Shown here: positions 42,235 to 54,400 of the stretch, piece after piece
Layout: the number at the start of each line of letters is the position of its first letter
Numbering within the stretch: position 1 is the first letter of the stretch
Assembly: GCA_965112735.1 (NCBI GenBank)
Contig: OZ218960.1
Location: 3,286,001-3,350,000, forward strand
Source of the DNA: Phaeosaccion multiseriatum
Taxonomy: Eukaryota > Ochrophyta, other classes
Direction of reading: 5' to 3'
DNA: 64,000 nt
Program-made: the position numbers and the translations under genes
The notes under the pieces: model-generated
What the model was told of the DNA's origin: nothing
Databases searched by the model: none
The model's input: the letters and a program-made list of their open reading frames with translations, nothing else

Positions 42235-44495
42235 GGGACCCAGTTAACCAGCCGCCCGCAGGGCCCGAAAAAATTGCAATCGCATATGCTATAGCAGGAG
42301 AAGGGTATATACTGCTCGAGGGGAGAGCAATATGCGAAAGCACAATCGCATATTGTGTTTTGTCGACACCCAGTATATGCGTTTTATGATATATATGCGT
42401 ATATTGTGCGGACACCCTATATATGCGTTTGTTACTTGCTCAAATATACGTTCATTCTCTGTCTGCAGCAGATACGCTCCTAATGACCTGCGCCGACGCA
42501 AGAGCTCTCCCGCGTCTCGGCAGCTCGGCAAGCTGCTCAGCTAAAGCAAGGTCAAGTACTTGTCTGCTCAGTTCGTCGTCGAATGCGGCCAGCCTACCGT
42601 GTCTGCATGCTCGCGGTTGTGACACAACATCACTGTCAGCTGAAGCAAGTCCTCCTTCATCTTGGCTTGGCCAGGACTGATCACCCTATTTGGGGTGGAG
42701 AAGACCCTTTCCATGAACGCCGAGGATGGCTGGATCAGAGAAGCGAGTTGCATCAGTCGGAAGAAGTGAGGAAGCTGATTGCTACGTGTAGTCGGCGCCC
42801 GACATGCTTCTGAGACAGGCCAGCCCAGAAGCAAGAAGCAGGCTGGCTGGCGCCGACCAGAACCAGGAACCAACCTTGGCCCTCATCATTGCCTTACTAC
42901 ATGGCTTTCCCCCATAACCTGGAACCTGCCGCCGACTAGCACCAGGAACCAGGCCGGCTGGCGCCGGCCAGAACCAGGAACCAGGGTCGCCTCAGAACCA
43001 AGCGGGCCGAGTGTAGCCAACCCTGCTATCGCTAGCAAGTCGGAAAGTGAGCCAATAATCTATGAGATGGGTGCAAGGTTGTAAAGTTTGGAGGCCTTGC
43101 CTCAGCTGCAGTAAAGAGCCGAGTACCCTTTGGCTTTAGGGTGGATAAGCTAAGAGTGAGGGAGCGCCACAGGCTACTACTCCCGGTGGGCTGTGTGCCA
43201 CCTCATTGTACATTGTATTATTGTAACGTTATACAGCCTATATGACTGCGTGGTGACAGTTACACGTACTAAGGCAATGAATGAGGCTGTAGGGGCAACA
43301 CTTCCTCCTCGAGAGAGAAGCTCGACTAAGAAGACTAAACTAAATGCTAAAAGAGAAGATGAGAGAGAGAACATGTTCATATGAATAAAAGTACCCAAAA
43401 AGGGTTCCCGAAGGGTTCCTTATCGGCGGCCTGCTCGCGGGCGTCGGCGTGACGAGGGGCCGCGAGACCGAAGGAAGCGTTTAGCGTCCTCCGCCAAAGA
43501 GCGACGAGGGAAAGAGGAGAGGAATTGCTCCCAAGAGAGCGGGAAGGTCATCATTCATGACGGTCAAAGGTTCCCAAGTATCGTCGGTGGCATTAAAGCC
43601 CTTCCAGGAGGTGTGAACCTGCCAGGGTGCGCCTTAAGTGGGATGTTGTAGGTCCTTGAAGGCGGAGACGACCCAGGAGGCTGAGGCGTGTGAGAAACGT
43701 ACTGCATACAGCCTCCGTTGGCCCGGCTCCCGCCGGCAAGCGTACGCTGGATATGCAAAGCATGCGAAGCGAGGGAGGGACAGGCCTGAACATTTCGCAG
43801 AGAGTGATACAGATTGAAGAGAAGGAACAGGCCTACATTGCCGAGAAGGGAACCGTCTCCCCCCGCCCTTCCGACGTCCTTCACCCTCTTCTGCCGAGGA
43901 TGCGAGACATAAATAAATTGAAGTTTGACTTACATTTTTCCCTCCCTCGTGGCCGATGGGATGTACTTCTTAGTATATACGAATATATGGGCACACATTG
44001 GCCATTTATGCAGCTGAGCTGGGAGTACCTTTTACATTCTCAAAATATGCGACCACTTGCATGCTCCCAAAGCCCTGTATATGCGCCGCGATAGGCCGAA
44101 ATATAACGAAAATACAGCGAAGGACCACCCAACCCCATGCAACGTCGCCCGGCTGTAGCGCTACAAGTCCGAACATCCGAAGCTTGAAGGAGCACTGGGG
44201 AGGCACTCAAGACTGCGTACGGGATGTGTGGCGACAATGGAGGGCCTACCAAGTGCGGTGGCAGAGATATATATGCGATCGCGAGACTAACTCAGAATAT
44301 GCGACACCATATGCCCCAATATGTGAAACGCATAATCGCATATGCGTCTGTATAAGCGGTCGCATACTCGTATATTACATCGTATCCCAGCCCGAGCGCA
44401 ATATGCGCCTCTGTCGGGCAGTATATACGACGCAATATGCGATCCTCAAGGTTTGCAAGAATATGAGAATATGGTGGTGTTCTTAACTGGGTCCC
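42235..44495. mobile_element. Decayed hAT-like DNA transposon with terminal inverted repeats
   Basis: The ends match as a 13-bp perfect inverted repeat: GGGACCCAGTTAA at 42235-42247 and TTAACTGGGTCCC at 44483-44495. Both subterminal regions (about 42276-42430 and 43975-44460) are crowded with CGCATAT/ATATGCG and related ATATG motifs, as expected of transposase-binding sites. The element is more AT-rich than its surroundings. A minus-strand frame inside encodes a hAT dimerisation-domain fragment. I do not see an intact transposase. No convincing 8-bp target duplication flanks the ends (GGGTAGTA versus ACTCAGTC), so the insertion is old or the exact ends lie a few bases off. Confidence 0.7.
42568..42873 (-). 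pseudogene. hAT transposase C-terminal fragment
   Basis: A 101-codon minus-strand open frame. Residues ~42-90 match the hAT C-terminal dimerisation domain pattern: LASLIQPSSAFMERVFS, then RVISPGQAKMKEDLLQLTVM. The PSSAxxERVFS core is diagnostic. The N-terminal zinc finger and the catalytic core are not recognisable upstream on the minus strand, so this is a remnant. It lies within the element bounded by 13-bp inverted repeats. Confidence 0.75.
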
Positions 44496-45026
44496 ACTCA
44501 GTCCGTGTGCTCGTGCGCTGCGTGTGTGCGCAGAGTGGGTCCTTCAGCGCGACCCAAGGGAATCGTCCCACATTCGCAATACATGTCCAAGAGAATAGGC
44601 CGATCGTCTATTACTAATGCAGTCTCCTATGTACCGTATCGCCCTGGCAGATGATTGTATATATAGCGGAAAGTGTAGATCCGTCAACAGGGGAGCTTCA
44701 CTCCGTCCTGGCAGACGCCAGTTCTTGTGAAATAGTCAACAAGCGGCATGTTAACTTTATAGTCGGAGCGAGGCCGGTCCTTTGGTCGGGAATAGAGCGG
44801 ACAGACAGACGGGCGGAGGAGGGCACTTCCCTTCACTTTACTTCACATATCCAATACCAGCCAGTGATTGAGCTGCCATTGATACTGCAGGCGGCGCTTG
44901 ACGCTGTGCTTGACATTCATGTACGGTACGGGCGGCTTGAGGGAGCGTCCCCCCGGTTCCTTAAGTCACTGCCTACGGTACCCGTCGTGAGGACGACGTT
45001 CGTTCGGCTCCTTTGCCCTCAGGCAG
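44496..45026. other. Intergenic DNA between the hAT-like element and the disordered-protein gene
   Basis: 531 bp. A plus-strand open frame from 44651 begins plausibly (MIVYIAESVDPSTGELHS) but soon runs antisense through the Ser/Arg-rich last exon of the neighbouring gene. No domain is recognised, so I do not call it a gene. Confidence 0.45.
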
Positions 45027-45428
45027 TCAGCGCTTCCTCTTGCGCGCCCCCTCCTTCCGCCGAGCGGTGTCGCCCGTGCTGCTGCCTCCGGCCTTGCCCT
45101 TCTTCCTCTTCGTACTGCTGTTGCGTGGACCCGCACCCGTGGCCTTGGCTTTGCCTTTGCCTCTCCTCCGTTTGTGCCTCTCTCTGGCCCTGCGCTCTCG
45201 CCGCTCGGAGTCGCTCTCATCGCCGCTGCTGCTATTCCGGCTGCTGCTACTGCTCATGTTGCCGTCCTCCTCGCCCTCCTCGTCGTCGTCCTCCTCCTCC
45301 TCCTCCTCCTCCGGGTCTTCGCTGCTACCGCGAAGGCTTCGCCCCCGCCCCCTCCTCGCTCGTCGCCCCCCCTCACTACCGCTGCTCCTGCTCCTACTCC
45401 AGCTCCTGCTCCTACTGCTGCCATCGCC

Positions 45429-45464
<36 letters not shown>

Positions 45465-47851
45465 AAGGCTCCTTCCCCGGCCTACCCGTCTGCTGCTCCT
45501 TCCCCCGCGGCTGTCTCTTCCGCTGCCTCTTTCGCGCCACTCGTGCTCCAGCCTTAGCCTGCCTGCATTGCTGGGCCTCCGAGCTTTGCCCTTCTGAGCT
45601 TTGCCCCTACTCGACTCGGAGTTCCGCCGTCTTTGCCGTCGCCCTGGAGTGGAAATATGAGAGAGACAGAGAGAGGAAGAGAGAGAGAGGAAAAGAGAGA
45701 GAGAGAGAGTGAGTGAAACGGGGATCATTTTCCTAGAAATCACATCAAATCAGATGAGCAGTTGCTGCGGGCAGTGGCACCTCCCGAGGGATGTGTTCGA
45801 CTCTCACCAACTGCCCCACCGACTGATGTATCACCAATTGGCGCACCTGCTGCCGCCGCCCTGGCCGAGGCCGATCCACGCCTCTCCGCCCGCCCCTCCT
45901 CCTCTGCGCTATCCTCTGCACTGGTCGAGGAGTAGTCCCGGTGCCACGTCCGCCTGCTGGAGCCCGGCCTATTGAACCATCGCCCCGACTCTTTCGACTC
46001 TTTCAGCCGCCGACCGTACCCGTTGTTGTTGACCCCTTCTCTCGCCGCATCGCGCGGTCGCTTGTCCCTCCAGCGCGGTCTTCCCTCCTCCTCCTCCTCC
46101 TCCTCCTCCTCCCTGCTGTGATGTCTGTCGTCCCTCCTTCGCCTGCTGCGCCGCTCACGCGCGTCTCTCTGTCGCTCGTCAGCGCTGTCCGTCTCGTCCC
46201 CCTCACTCCACCCCCCCAGGCCGTGCCGTCGCCCCCCTTTTCTGAACCGCTGGTCCCGCCTGCTGCTGTCCCGCCGCCTGCTGCTGTCCCGCCGCCTGCT
46301 GCTGTCCCGCCGCCTGCTGCTGTGCGAGAGCCGGGACAAGGGCCTTCTCCTCTTTTTGCCTGGGCCCACATAGAGGTCCCCCTCGCTCTCCTCGTCCCCA
46401 TCCTCTTCATCATCATCCTCCTCCTCCTCCTTCTTGACCGCCCTCCTCTTTCTGCTGCTCGAACTGGCAGGGCGCCCTCCCCTTCCCACCCCTCCCCGCG
46501 CCCTCTTCCGTCCTCCTGTGTCCAACACTTTCATGGTCTTCCTATTGCTCTTCCAATCGCTCCCTTGCACCAGAGCACTCGCCCAGGACAAGGTCCTCTT
46601 GAGCCCCTTATCCTCCCCCCCCCTCCCGCGCACGCTCCAGTCCCTTTCCCTCTCCCACCCCCAGGGACTCCTGTCATCCTCGTCTTCCTCGTCGTCGTCC
46701 TCGTCGTCATCATCGTTCTCCTCCCCGTAATACTCGTCCTCATCCACCGAATCGTCGCGTTGGCCCCGCCCCTCTCGCCGAGAGCGCTTCCTGGCCCTCG
46801 AGTGGCCGTTGGAAGATGCTGCGGCTGTACCACCAACTGCTGCGAGGCAACGGCCAAGGCCGTTCATCTTGTCCCTTCCCCGCTTGCCCCTTCCTACGGC
46901 GCCATCGCCACCGCTTGCCCCCTTCCCCCCCTTCCTCCCCTTCGCTTTCCTCCTCCTTCCTCCCCTGCTCCCCCCTTCCGCCGGCTCGTCCCTTCCGTCC
47001 TTCTCACCCCTACGCAGATTGTCGCGATTCGTGCGTCTCTGCTTGAGCGACGAGAAGCACAGCAGAGGCATTAGAGGCAGGCACATGATATTAACACGCA
47101 CGCACACACACACACACACACCCACACATCCCTTTGGAGAAGGCCTCTCTGAGTGTTGTGTTGCAGAGGCCAGACAAGCAAAAGCCCCTTCCCTCCTTCC
47201 CTCCTTCCCTCTTCTCCTCGGCCACTCACTTGTTTCTTGCCGCGCGCTGCTGCCCTCGAGGCGCCCTCCTCTCCCTCCTCTCCGCCCTCGCCGCCCTCGC
47301 TGTCCGTGAGTCTTCCTTGCGCCCTGTGTCTCCCCCCCCCACTGCTGTCTTCTTCCTCTTCATCCTCCTCATCGTCCTGCTCCCTCTTCACTGCCCCCCC
47401 CTCCTGCTCATCCTCCTCCTCCTCCTTCTCCTCCTCATCCTCAGGGTGGTAGTCCTCCTGCGCGAGTTTTTGCGTGCCCCAGAACTGTCCGTGGATGAGC
47501 CCCTGCGTGAGCGGTGGCAACGTCTCCCCCGAGTGCCCCGAGGACAGCTCCGGCTGCGACATGAACGTCTCCGCCTCCCCCTGCGCCTCCGCAGAGCCTG
47601 ATCCTGAGGCTGACCCTCCCGCAGCCCTTCCCCTTCTCCTTCTCCGACTCCCCACCGAGCCGGAGGCCGAAGCCCGCCCAGACGCCGCCGCATCACCAAC
47701 TCGTGTATGTGGCGCCGGTGTCATGGTCCTCCTGGCAGCAGAGGCGGGGCGACTCGAGCCTCCTCCCTCTCCCTCTCCCTCTCCCTCGTCTTGAGCTGCG
47801 AGGGTCGGGGTGAGGGTCGGGGTCGAGGTCGAGGAGGAGCCTCCTGCCGCT

Positions 47852-47883
<32 letters not shown>

Positions 47884-49883
47884 AGAGGCCAGGTCGAGCA
47901 CTTGCCCGTGCCTCTGCTGTGGTGATTCGCCCCCCTCCTCTGCCACGTGGCGGCCGTAGGCAGGCCCAAGCCCAAGTGACCCTCTGCCCCTGCCCCTGTC
48001 CGCGCTCCCACGGACACCGTCAGTGTCGCCACTGAGCTCGAGCTGAGTGGGCGCGATGGAAAACATGTCATCCTCTTCCTCGTCTTCATCTTGGTGATGT
48101 TCGCCCCCGTCCGCCCCCCCCGCCCCCTCGGGTGGTCCGTCTCTCTCTGCCATGTCCTCCCCCTCCTTCTCCTGCTGCGGCGACGGCTGCGGGGGCCGTG
48201 ACGTGGCAAGCCTCACGAGCCTCCGGTGCACGAGGGGGCTGTCCTTCTCGGGGGTGCCCGAGGGAGGAAGCATGCTGACGCTCTGCAAAAGGTCTTCCTG
48301 GCTACTGCCCTCCTCCTCCTCCCCCTCCTCGAGCCCAAGCAAGGCGCCGGCCGCAATGCTCCGCCCGCCTTGCGGCTGTGTCCAGTACTCCGTTTCCTCC
48401 TGGCCGTGGCTGCTCGTCTGGCTGGGCAGCTGGCTGCTCTGGGAGGGGCTGGGGCTGGGGGGGCTCGGGCTGAGGCTGAGGCTGAGGCTACCCCCCGCCT
48501 GGTCCTGCTTGGGATCCTCCGTCGTCTCCTCCCCCTCCTCCCTTTCACTGTCGTCTTCGCTTTGCTCTCCTTCCCCCGGCGGAAGGCAGTCTAAGGTGAG
48601 CGGGTTGCCCTTCCCGAAGGGCTCTGCGATGCAGGTGCCCTGCGCGTCCCTGAGGAAGCACATGCCCTGCCCCCTCGCCAGAGAGCGCCCGAGCTGCGCG
48701 TGCGTGGTGCCGAGCAGCGCCGCCTTGACGGCCTCGTCTTCATTCAGATCCACGAGGAGGGGCCCTGTGGAGCGTGTACCCTGTGCACCCACCATCACTA
48801 CACTGCCCACCTGCTCAGTCGAGGAGTGGGCGGGGTGCGGAGGGGGGGGGGAGAGGACGCGAGGAGGGGTAAGGACACGGTTCGTCCCAAACAGGATGAA
48901 GAAAAAGACTGCCCCCCACCCTCCTTGAATCAACCAACCAACCAACCTGGATGCACAGCGGGCAGGAGATGAGCAGCCCCGCGTCCTGCAGCTTCTGCTT
49001 GGCGGGGTCTGCCCACGCGAAGGCGTCGCACAGGGCCACCACGGAGAAGTGCCAGTCAGTGAGCTTCAGCATCGAGTATCCCAGGTCCTGCAGAGAGCGG
49101 CCCGAGTGCGCCGCGAGGAACTGCAAGGGGGATGGGGGAGGGAGGAGGAGAGGTCTGAGAGTGTAAGACGCGGACCCACACGACTGGACCACCCACAGCA
49201 TGAGGATGTTTCCCCTCTCCTTCCCCTTCCTCTTGTATCGATGACTCTAAAGCCCCTCTGGCATACCTCTTGGCGAGCCTTGGGGGTCAGTATACATGCG
49301 ATGGAGTTGCGGTTGTCGCCGACCACCAGGATGCCCGCATCTGCATTGACCTTGCTGCACAGCACGATCTTGGGCTCGCTCTCGGTCATGCTGTAGGTGC
49401 CCAGCGCCACACTGCTGCCGCCAGGCTGTTGGTTCTGCGGTTGCTGCTGAGGTGCGATCAGGGCCAGCGCCTCCTTGGCCATCCAAGGTTTGTTTCCCGT
49501 CCACAGCATGGTGGCGGCGCCCTTGGTAGGGGGAGGGGAAAGGGATATTCAACCAACGGCCGTGTGATTCAAACCCAAAGACATACGATTCCGCCAGCTA
49601 AAGAGTACACGCAGCAGGAGGAGGAACACCAGCCCCAGCAGAGTTGCACACACTCGTGGTGTGCCTTGTCTTGTGCTCGCAGGCAAGCGTGGGAAAAGGG
49701 TGGAAATGGAATCGAAATGGGGAAATGTGGACATAGAGGTAGGCTTTAACAACCCATCTCCGGATACATGGATGCATCACCAAGGTGCATTTTGACAGTT
49801 GGATTGTGTGTCCAATATACAATACAAGTAGACGAGATTAGAGGAAGACATGTGTTCATCAACTGCTTTGTCCATACCTTCAT
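45027..49883 (-). CDS. Large disordered protein with small N-terminal OB-like domain
   Basis: Six minus-strand exons: 49883-49878 (tentative, Met-Lys), 49521-49267, 49120-48947, 48810-47230, 47041-45808 and 45643-45027 (about 1288 aa). Residues ~1-210 look globular: MLWTGNKPWMAKEALALIAP, AGILVVGDNRNSIACILTPK, FLAAHSGRSLQDLGYSMLKL, TDWHFSVVALCDAF, then VGSVVMVGAQ and GKGNPLTLDCLPPG. The order of strands resembles the TPP1/Est3 telomeric OB-fold. This is a weak, memory-based resemblance. The remaining ~1000 residues are low-complexity: acidic/Ser/Gln, then Arg/Lys/Asp, with RRDSSRRRDSSRRRDSSRR repeats and a final Ser/Arg/Lys-rich tail resembling SR or histone-like proteins. A nuclear location is likely. 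The start codon could also be the Met of MLWTG. It diverges from the coiled-coil gene only 100 bp away. Confidence 0.65.
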
Positions 49884-49983
49884 GCAGTGAGTGCGTGCAG
49901 CGCCCTCAGGGGTAGCGGTATCCAAATTTAAAATATCCTTACAAGTCGCCTGTCGACTCTGCAGAGTAATACGATAGAAAAAG
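49884..49983. promoter_or_regulatory. 100-bp divergent promoter, disordered protein / coiled-coil protein
   Basis: The two start codons are separated by only 100 bp, including the AT-rich stretch around 49920-49945. The boundary on the minus side depends on the tentative first exon; if translation starts in exon 2, the gap is about 475 bp. Confidence 0.45.
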
Positions 49984-51387
49984 ATGGACAATCCCGGCCA
50001 TGGCGAAGAAGCTGACGCATCAGAAAACGCCGCGCAAGCCGGCAAGCTCTTGGTGCGTGCCTGCTTGGAGGGGGAACGCGGGCCATGAGGAGTGACGGAC
50101 AAGCCCTAACCCCCTTGTCCTCTATCCCCCACCCCGTTTAACGATTGAGTCCTCTCCTCCTGATCACCGTGCCTCTTTGATTGTGCTCCTCCTCTCTGTG
50201 CCCCCCTTCCAGCTGCAAAAGTTCAGGAGGCGGAAGGGCCGAGCCAGAGGAGCAGCAGCCCTATCGTCATCAGTGGTATACAGCCCTGCCGGCCCCTCTG
50301 GCAGTGTTGTCACCGACCCGCACACCCCTGGCGCCTTAGAGGAGAGAGATCTCGGTCTGCACGCCTCAAGCATGATGGGCATGATGGGCAGCACCCCTCC
50401 CCGCGGGGACGGTGCGCCTTCTGTGGACAGCGAAAGCAGCTCCACGGGCGACGAGGAAGGGGGAGCAGGGGGCGACGGGGAAAACAGTGAGGAAGGGGTT
50501 GACCCCCCCCCCCCGCAGACCACCCCCATGCGGGACTTGAACACGAGCATGAACCTGTCGGCTCTCTCCGGTCTGTCTCAGGGCATGTCGCCCGCCCCCT
50601 CCTCGAACACCTTCTCTCCGGCGGCCAACGTGGCTCCCCGCTTCCCGGCCTCGGCGCGAACCACGCACCGCATCACGGCGCTAAATCTATTGCACCAGCA
50701 GCAGGGAGAGGCGCAGGAGCACGAGGCGGAGGTGAGTGAGCTGAGGGGTCAGGGGAGAGGAGAAGAGTAAGGTGGTAGGTCGTGCTGTACTGACGCCGTC
50801 CCTTCAAATAGCTCACTCGGGGGCACCGACTGAGCGTAACCTCTCTTCCTCCTCTCCTGCTGCTACATCTCCACCAATACCAATACGAATACCCCGCCGT
50901 CTCTTCCTCCCCATCCACTCACAGTTGGCAGAGCTCCTGGCGAAGTGGGAGGGGGAGAGGGCGGCCAACGAGGCGTTCCGAGAGGACGCGTGTCAGCTGC
51001 AGAGGCTCCGGGACGAGATGGGTGGGCTGGCGGGCAAGATGCAGCGGGTGCAGAGCGAGCTCAAGAGGGTGCAGACCGAGCTCAGGGAGGCCCGGACGGA
51101 GCGGGAGGCCCTCGGAGAGGAGAAGCGGCGGCTGGAGGAGATGCTCGGTCTGAGCAAGGAGGAACAGGTCAGTCAGTCAGTCAGTCAGTCAGTCAGTCAG
51201 TCATACGGGCTGTGGGTAAGATATGGGCAGGCCAGGCGTATGGGTAGGCAGGCAGACAAAGGGAGGGGAGTGGAGGGATGTGTTGGTCGGGAGAGAGACA
51301 CTCCCTCGCTTTTCCGCCCCGCTGTGCTGTACGCGCCCTTACCTGCGCAGCACCTGTCTTCATCGTGTCCCGTCTCCTCGCTACAAT

Positions 51388-51423
<36 letters not shown>

Positions 51424-54400
51424 CCTCTCCGTCCGTGTGTGTCCAAGCCGTCTCCCGGCTCCTCCACTCCCCCCTCCTTTGCCTGACACTCCCCCCCCCC
51501 CCCCTCCTCCGTCCCCCGCTCCACGTGTACACCGCGCCCGTGCGTGCGCCCCACTCACAGGAAGGCCTCCTGCGGCGACTCGAGCAGCAGAGTGGAGACT
51601 TGTCTGCCACACAGGCCAGGGCCGCCGCCGCAGAGGACGAGACCTCTCGCCTGAATCACCAACTGGCGCAGCTCCAGCACGCCCTCTCAGACTCGGAGGC
51701 CCTGACCTCCCGCCTCACGGACGAGCTGCAGGCCCTCAGAGAGAGGCTCGCTGCGCTTCAGCTCACGTGCGAGGGGCAGGAAGAGGCACACGAGAGGTGC
51801 CGCAGAGAGCTGGAGGGCGACAAGAGAAGGGCGGAAGAGGAGGTGGGACTGGGGGTGGCTCAGGTGGGGCGGGGTTTTGGGGCATCATCCCCGAGACAGG
51901 GAGTGTGATCCGCTGCTTCAGGGCCTTCCCTTTCCAAGCCACAAACGACGCTCAAGAGCTTCTCTGGATGGCGACGCGCTGACGTCTGTTGAATTGCTTC
52001 GCCTCCTCCCTCCCTCCCTGCCTGCCGATATGCCTGTGGTCCATTTACCCTCTGGTGGCAGGCCTCCTCTCTCTCCTTGGAGCTGGGCGTGCTCCGCAAG
52101 GACGGAGGGTCGGTCACTGCGCAGATGCGCGGGATGCGCGACGCACTCGCCGCCGCCGGACAGGATAAGCTCCGGCTGGAGCAGGAGGTGAGTGAGCGAG
52201 TGGATGGCTGGGTGGGCAGGAAAGGGCTCACACAAGGTCTGTGTGCACGTTGAGATGGAGAGAGCGTGCGTATGCACGACACTCACGCACGCCCCCACAC
52301 CCCCTGCCCTGCCTGTTGGTGATTCGTGTCGCCTCTCTCTCGCCTGTTGGTGTGTCGCGTGTCGGCTGCCATCCCATCCACTTACAGATGGCGGCTCTGA
52401 CGGAGGAACTCGGGCACGTGTCGGAGCAGGCTTCGGACTTCGGCACGCGCTCTGAGGAGCTGCAGCAGTTGGTAATGCAGCGGACGAGGGAGAGCGAGGA
52501 GCTCAAGCAGGCGCTGGAGGAGGCACGCGCAAAGTGGCAGGACGAGCAGCGGAGGGCCGAGGGGCTGTCCGAGGAGCTGGCAGAGAGCAGAGAGCAGGGA
52601 CAGGCCGCCAGCCAGGCCAGCGCGGAAGAGGAGCAAAGGCACAGCGACACGCGGCAGACGTGTGCAGAGCAGGTGATGCAGGGAGGGAGTGAGGGAGGGA
52701 GGGAGGGAGTGTGTGAGGGAGGGAGGGAGGGATGAAGGATTGTGTGTCGTGCATGCTTCCGTGTCTGCTTACCGGTTTTCGAGAGTTGAACCTGCAGACG
52801 AGCCGCCTGGCCTCCTCGCGGAGAGGTCGAATCATTTTCGAAAGCTTACCCGTATACCTCCGACCATGCCCCACGCTCACGCACACGCTGCGCAGAGCCG
52901 AGAGATTGGCCTGCTCCGCGACGAGCTGCGCACGTATCAGGAGCAATCGGACGCCCACAGGGCCAAGGCGGAGGCCTACAGAGCGCAGCTGGAGGCCTCC
53001 CAGAGAGACGCAGGAGCCTCTCGATCCGAGCTGGAGGCCTCTCAAACCGAGATGGATGCCCTTCGATCTGGTCTGGAGGCCTCTCAAACCGAGATGGATG
53101 TCCTTCGATCTGATCTGGAGGCCTCTCGAATAGAACTTGACGACTCTCGAATGGAGCTGCTTGAGACGAAGGAGGAGCTCAAGGGGTCGCAGGAGGAGCT
53201 GAAGGCCTATCAAAATGCGCTGGAGGCCTCTCAGTTTGATCTTGAGGCCTCTCAGTCAGAGCTTGAGGCCTTGCAGAATGCGCGGGAGGCCTCTCAATCC
53301 GAGCTGCTGGAGACCAGAGAGGAGCTCAAGGGGTCGGAGGCAGAGCGGAAGAGGGCGCAGAGTGAGCTGGAGGCATCCCAGACCAAGCTAGAGGCCTCTC
53401 GATCTGAGTTGGAGGTATATCAGTCTGAACTGGAAGCGGCGTGCGGGGAGGCGGAGGTTTCTCGATCCGAGCTGGAGGCCGCTCAATCCGAGCTAGAGGC
53501 GGCTCGATCCAATCTGGAGGCCTCTCGGATGGCGCTGGAGGCCTCTCGATCTGAGCTTGAGGCGGCGTGCGGGGAGGCGGAGACGTCTAAGCTTGAGCTG
53601 GAGGCCTCTCGATCGGAGTTGGAGGCTTCTCAGACTGCGCTGGAGGCATTGGAGGCCTCCAACCATGAATCGGATGCGTCTCTGAAGGATCTGGAGGAGT
53701 CGAGGAGGAAAGCGGAGGCCTTGGAAGGGGAGCTTGGGGCGACAAAGATCAAGCTTGAAGAGGCAGAGAGGGCTCTGCAGTCGTCCCTGGAGGCGGGGGA
53801 GGCCTCTCGATGCGAGTTCGAGGCTTCTCAATCAGAGCTGCTTGAGACCAAGCAGGAGCTGGAGGAGTCGATGATCAACGCGGGGGCCTTGGAGGAGGAA
53901 CTTGGGGCGACGAAGATCAAGCTCGGAGAGACGGAGAGAGCTCTTCAATCGACCCAGGAGGCGGGGGAGGCCTCTCGATGCGAGTTGGAGGCCTCTCATG
54001 CCGAGCTGAAGGCCTCTCGAATGGAGATGCTTGAGACCAAGGAGAATCTGGAGGAGTCGATGATCAACGCGGCGGCCTTGGAGGAGGAACTGGGGGCGAC
54101 GAAGATCAAGCTCGGAGAGACGGAGAGAGCTCTTCAATCGACCCAGGAGGCGGGGGAGGCCTCTCGATGCGAGTTGGAGGCCTCTCATGCCGAGCTGAAG
54201 GCCTCTCGAATGGAGCTGCTTGAGACCAAGGAGAATCTGGAGGAGTCGATGATCAACGCGGCGGCCTTGGAGGAGGAACTGGGGGCGACGAAGATCAAGC
54301 TCGGAGAGACGGAGAGAGCTCTTCAATCGACCCAGGAGGCGGGGGAGGCCTCTCGATGCGAGTTGGAGGCCTCTCATGCCGAGCTGAAGGCCTCTCGAAT

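Noticed and set aside
44651-45466. Plus-strand open frame starting MIVYIAESVDPSTGELHS
   Set aside because: The first ~100 residues look passable, but the rest is antisense to the Ser/Arg-rich last exon of the neighbouring gene (Cys/Pro/Leu runs). No family recognised.
45941-47074. Plus-strand Pro/Val/Leu-rich frame of 377 codons
   Set aside because: Antisense of the Arg/Lys/Asp-rich exon 5 of the disordered protein, whose phases join cleanly with its neighbours.
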